Assembly (NCBI GenBank): GCA_023436425.1
Contig: JAEZJD010000213.1
Location: 1 to 6,303, forward strand
Reading direction: 5' to 3'
DNA: 6,303 nucleotides
Source: Bacteroidota bacterium
GTDB taxonomy: Bacteria > Bacteroidota > Bacteroidia > Chitinophagales > Chitinophagaceae
The notes beneath the pieces were generated by a model that ran no database searches, was not told the DNA's origin, and was given only the letters and a program-made list of their open reading frames with translations. A program made the translations under genes and the position numbers. Shown one piece after another: positions 6,201-6,303 of the stretch. The stretch's first letter is position 1; every line of letters starts with the position of its first letter.

Positions 6201-6303
6201 ATGCGCCAGCAGTGTTGCCATAAATGCATACTTCCTTTTCTTTTATTTTTTAACCTAACGGTGTTATTTGCACAAGAAGCGGTGTTGTCTGGACGAGTAC
6301 ATG
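6201..6303 (+). CDS. Secreted or outer-membrane protein, N-terminal fragment (runs off right edge)
   Basis: The ATG three bases after the regulator stop opens a frame that stays open for 34 codons to the window end. The peptide begins MRQQCCHKC, continues with a hydrophobic core (ILPFLLFF, then LTVLF), and has a likely signal peptidase I site at Phe-Ala / Gln-Glu (after residue 24). It continues EAVLSGRVH. A signal peptide followed within a few residues by a [IL]SGRV motif is the common start of Bacteroidota proteins whose mature part begins with a carboxypeptidase-regulatory-like (CarboxypepD_reg-like) beta-sandwich, including many TonB-dependent receptors. That identity is only suggested by a few residues. 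The spacing suggests that it belongs to the kinase-regulator operon. Three cysteines in the signal peptide n-region are unusual. No Shine-Dalgarno is visible, so re-initiation after the regulator is likely. Confidence 0.7.
   Translation, partial: MRQQCCHKCILPFLLFFNLTVLFAQEAVLSGRVH

Overview
The window looks like Bacteroidota DNA, possibly Chitinophagales or Cytophagales (family level is a guess). The reasons are a LytS-type kinase and LytTR regulator arrangement with short membrane anchors, a PKD plus repeat lipoprotein with a Cys-Lys-Lys N-terminus, a start at 6201 with a secreted 'LSGRV' N-terminus, and weak or absent Shine-Dalgarno sequences before most starts. No RNA gene, insertion sequence, CRISPR array or origin was found.

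Layout from left to right. (1) 2-1000, plus strand: the 3' part of a PQQ-dependent aldose (glucose/sorbosone-type) dehydrogenase, cut by the left edge. (2) 1001-1140: a convergent intergenic gap holding an intrinsic terminator for the minus-strand gene. (3) 1141-2802, minus strand: a lipoprotein with one PKD-like domain followed by seven repeats of about 58 residues, very likely a seven-bladed beta-propeller. (4) 2803-3102: a 300-base divergent intergenic region with a 10-bp palindrome and two LytTR-like half-sites, but no convincing promoter. (5) 3103-4317, 4304-5467 and 5448-6197, plus strand: an overlapping operon of a LytS-family histidine kinase, a second LytS paralogue, and a LytTR response regulator. 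(6) 6201-6303: the first 34 codons of a secreted protein, starting 3 bases after the regulator stop and running off the right edge.

The most interesting point is the second kinase. It is a clear tandem paralogue of the first: 18 of the first 30 residues are identical and the H-box region aligns without gaps. Yet the phospho-accepting His is Glu (HPEFLFH instead of HPHFLFN), the N-box is degraded (PFIQNSFRFC instead of PFVENSFKHG), and the glycine-rich G-box is gone. The membrane anchor and dimerisation segments remain well conserved. This looks like a retained pseudokinase, co-translated with an intact kinase and their shared regulator.

A working model, which is inference: kinase and pseudokinase form a membrane heterodimer that tunes phosphorylation of the LytTR regulator. 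The regulator may control the secreted-protein gene behind it, and perhaps the divergent propeller lipoprotein.
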